Shown: positions 32,935 through 33,783 of the stretch, in pieces
How positions within the stretch are numbered: position 1 is the stretch's first letter
Layout: each line of letters begins with the position of its first letter
Origin: Fibrobacteria bacterium
Lineage (GTDB): Bacteria; Fibrobacterota; Fibrobacteria; UBA11236
Reading direction: 5' to 3'
DNA: 33,783 nt
Assembly (NCBI GenBank): GCA_017881725.1
Contig: JADGQO010000049.1
Coordinates: 1-33,783, forward strand
The notes under the pieces: generated by a model
What the model saw: only the letters and a program-made list of their open reading frames with translations
Databases searched by the model: none
Told to the model about the DNA's origin: nothing
Program-made: the position numbers and the translations under genes

Positions 32935-33783
32935 ATGATTTCATTATTCCACATAAATCAAAACCGCATGGGCGCCGCAAAGGTATCCGCTTGCGGCGCC
33001 GTTGCCATCGCCTGCTGCGTTTTTACGGCCTCCCCGGTGAAGGCGCAGTTTACCTACACCGGTTGCGCGGATTTGACCGCCAGCGACTTCAAAATGACCG
33101 AGGTAGTAAATCGCCACGGCGATAATGGAGCTTCGGCGGGGGATGCGACCTTGAGTGAACCGGTGCAATTCGATTTGCACGGCGTAAAGTCCGGTGGAAA
33201 ATTGGACCACATCGACGCATTCATGGTCGAGCGCGCCGGCGGTGTGAAGTACTACGATGCCGCCGCGAAAAAAATAACTTCCATGGGAACGATTAGCACT
33301 CCCGGTAAGGATGACAATGGCCTCATGGGCATCGCCGTCCACCCGAATTACGATAATAACCGATGGCTTTTTCTTTGGTATGTTCCCAAGCTAATGAAAG
33401 GGAAAAACTATCAGGCCCACCTTTCCCGATTCACGGTCAAGTCGGATAACACCTTGGACATGGCTTCGGAGAAAGTCCTTATTGAAATACTATTGTCCCA
33501 GTCGACCACATGGCATGCCGGCGGTCCCATGACCTTCGACTCCTACGGTGACTTGTGGGTTACGGTGGGAAACAACAGTCCTGATCTGGATCCTACTGCT
33601 TGCGATGCAGGCAACAACGTGATGTCAAAAACCGACAGCACGCAAAGCGGCGAATGGGGGCCTTCGAATACCCATAATTTGCGCGGCGGCACTTTCCGCA
33701 TCCATCCCGATAGTTCAGCGAAAGGCTACAGTATTCCGAAAGGAAATTTCGGCGAATATTGGGCGCAGCAATGGGAAAGCCAA
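32935..33783 (+). CDS. Secreted glucose/sorbosone dehydrogenase-like protein (PQQ-type propeller), 3' truncated
   Basis: From the ATG at 32935 (GGGGA five bases upstream) the frame is open for 283 codons to the window edge. The start MISLFHINQNRMGAAKV leads into a hydrophobic stretch ending ASPVKAQF, a Sec signal peptide. The body shows propeller blades of the glucose/sorbosone dehydrogenase family: FMVERAGGVKYYDAAAKKITSMG, DDNGLMGIAVHPNYDNNRWLFLWYVP, AGGPMTFDSYGDLWVTVGNN and NTHNLRGGTFRIHPDSS. The His in AVHPNY and the following blade pattern are typical of the family. It would oxidise a sugar in the periplasm or outside, with PQQ as the likely cofactor. The C-terminal part is missing. About 100 bases separate it from the oxidoreductase gene, with no clear terminator or promoter. 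Confidence 0.85.
   Translation, partial: MISLFHINQNRMGAAKVSACGAVAIACCVFTASPVKAQFTYTGCADLTASDFKMTEVVNRHGDNGASAGDATLSEPVQFDLHGVKSGGKLDHIDAFMVERAGGVKYYDAAAKKITSMGTISTPGKDDNGLMGIAVHPNYDNNRWLFLWYVPKLMKGKNYQAHLSRFTVKSDNTLDMASEKVLIEILLSQSTTWHAGGPMTFDSYGDLWVTVGNNSPDLDPTACDAGNNVMSKTDSTQSGEWGPSNTHNLRGGTFRIHPDSSAKGYSIPKGNFGEYWAQQWESQ

Overview
The window reads as a chromosomal segment of a diderm (Gram-negative) bacterium of moderately high GC. It encodes an outer-membrane TamA-like barrel with a TamB-like partner, several lipoproteins and Sec signal peptides, and cytoplasmic anti-sigma-type switch proteins. The mix (CsgG/DUF2380-like and PEGA proteins, TolB-like propellers, TPR proteins, a lone FlhB C-terminal domain) recalls Fibrobacterota or deltaproteobacteria-like lineages. 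That placement is an impression from gene content, not a proof. No phage, transposase, CRISPR array or plasmid gene was seen.

Layout. 1-2520: the tail of an FHA-domain gene, a THUMP-like methyltransferase, acpS, and a small zinc-ribbon gene with its own promoter and terminator. 2524-14095 (minus strand): nine tightly packed genes that look like one operon. They encode a CsgG/TolB_N-like protein, a membrane-anchored proline-rich TPR protein, a TolB-like propeller, a second TPR protein, an oligopeptide-type solute-binding protein, a small lipoprotein, two permeases and a fused double ATPase. 14326-15150: a tRNA-Cys and a PEGA-domain gene with a tandem palindromic leader. 15219-21140 (minus): tamB then tamA. 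21287-23355 (plus): an FlhB C-terminal-domain protein followed by a partner-switching module of kinase-like and STAS proteins. 23691-26357: a large lipoprotein with parvulin and TPR regions. 26501 to the end (plus): a carbohydrate cluster with a mutarotase-like gene interrupted by a stop, two tandem phosphomannose-isomerase-like cupins, a TIM-barrel sugar isomerase/epimerase, a Gfo/Idh/MocA oxidoreductase and the start of a secreted glucose/sorbosone dehydrogenase-like protein.

How the parts may work together. The nine-gene operon couples a complete peptide-type ABC importer to proteins that look built for the periplasm and for spanning the envelope. This is the best candidate for an undescribed system. 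The partner-switching module holds one conventional kinase-like protein, one conventional STAS protein, and a STAS-kinase fusion in which the key motifs of both halves look degenerate. The sugar cluster looks like an oxidise-isomerise-reduce route for an unknown sugar or polyol.

All family assignments come from reading motifs by eye; no database search was run.
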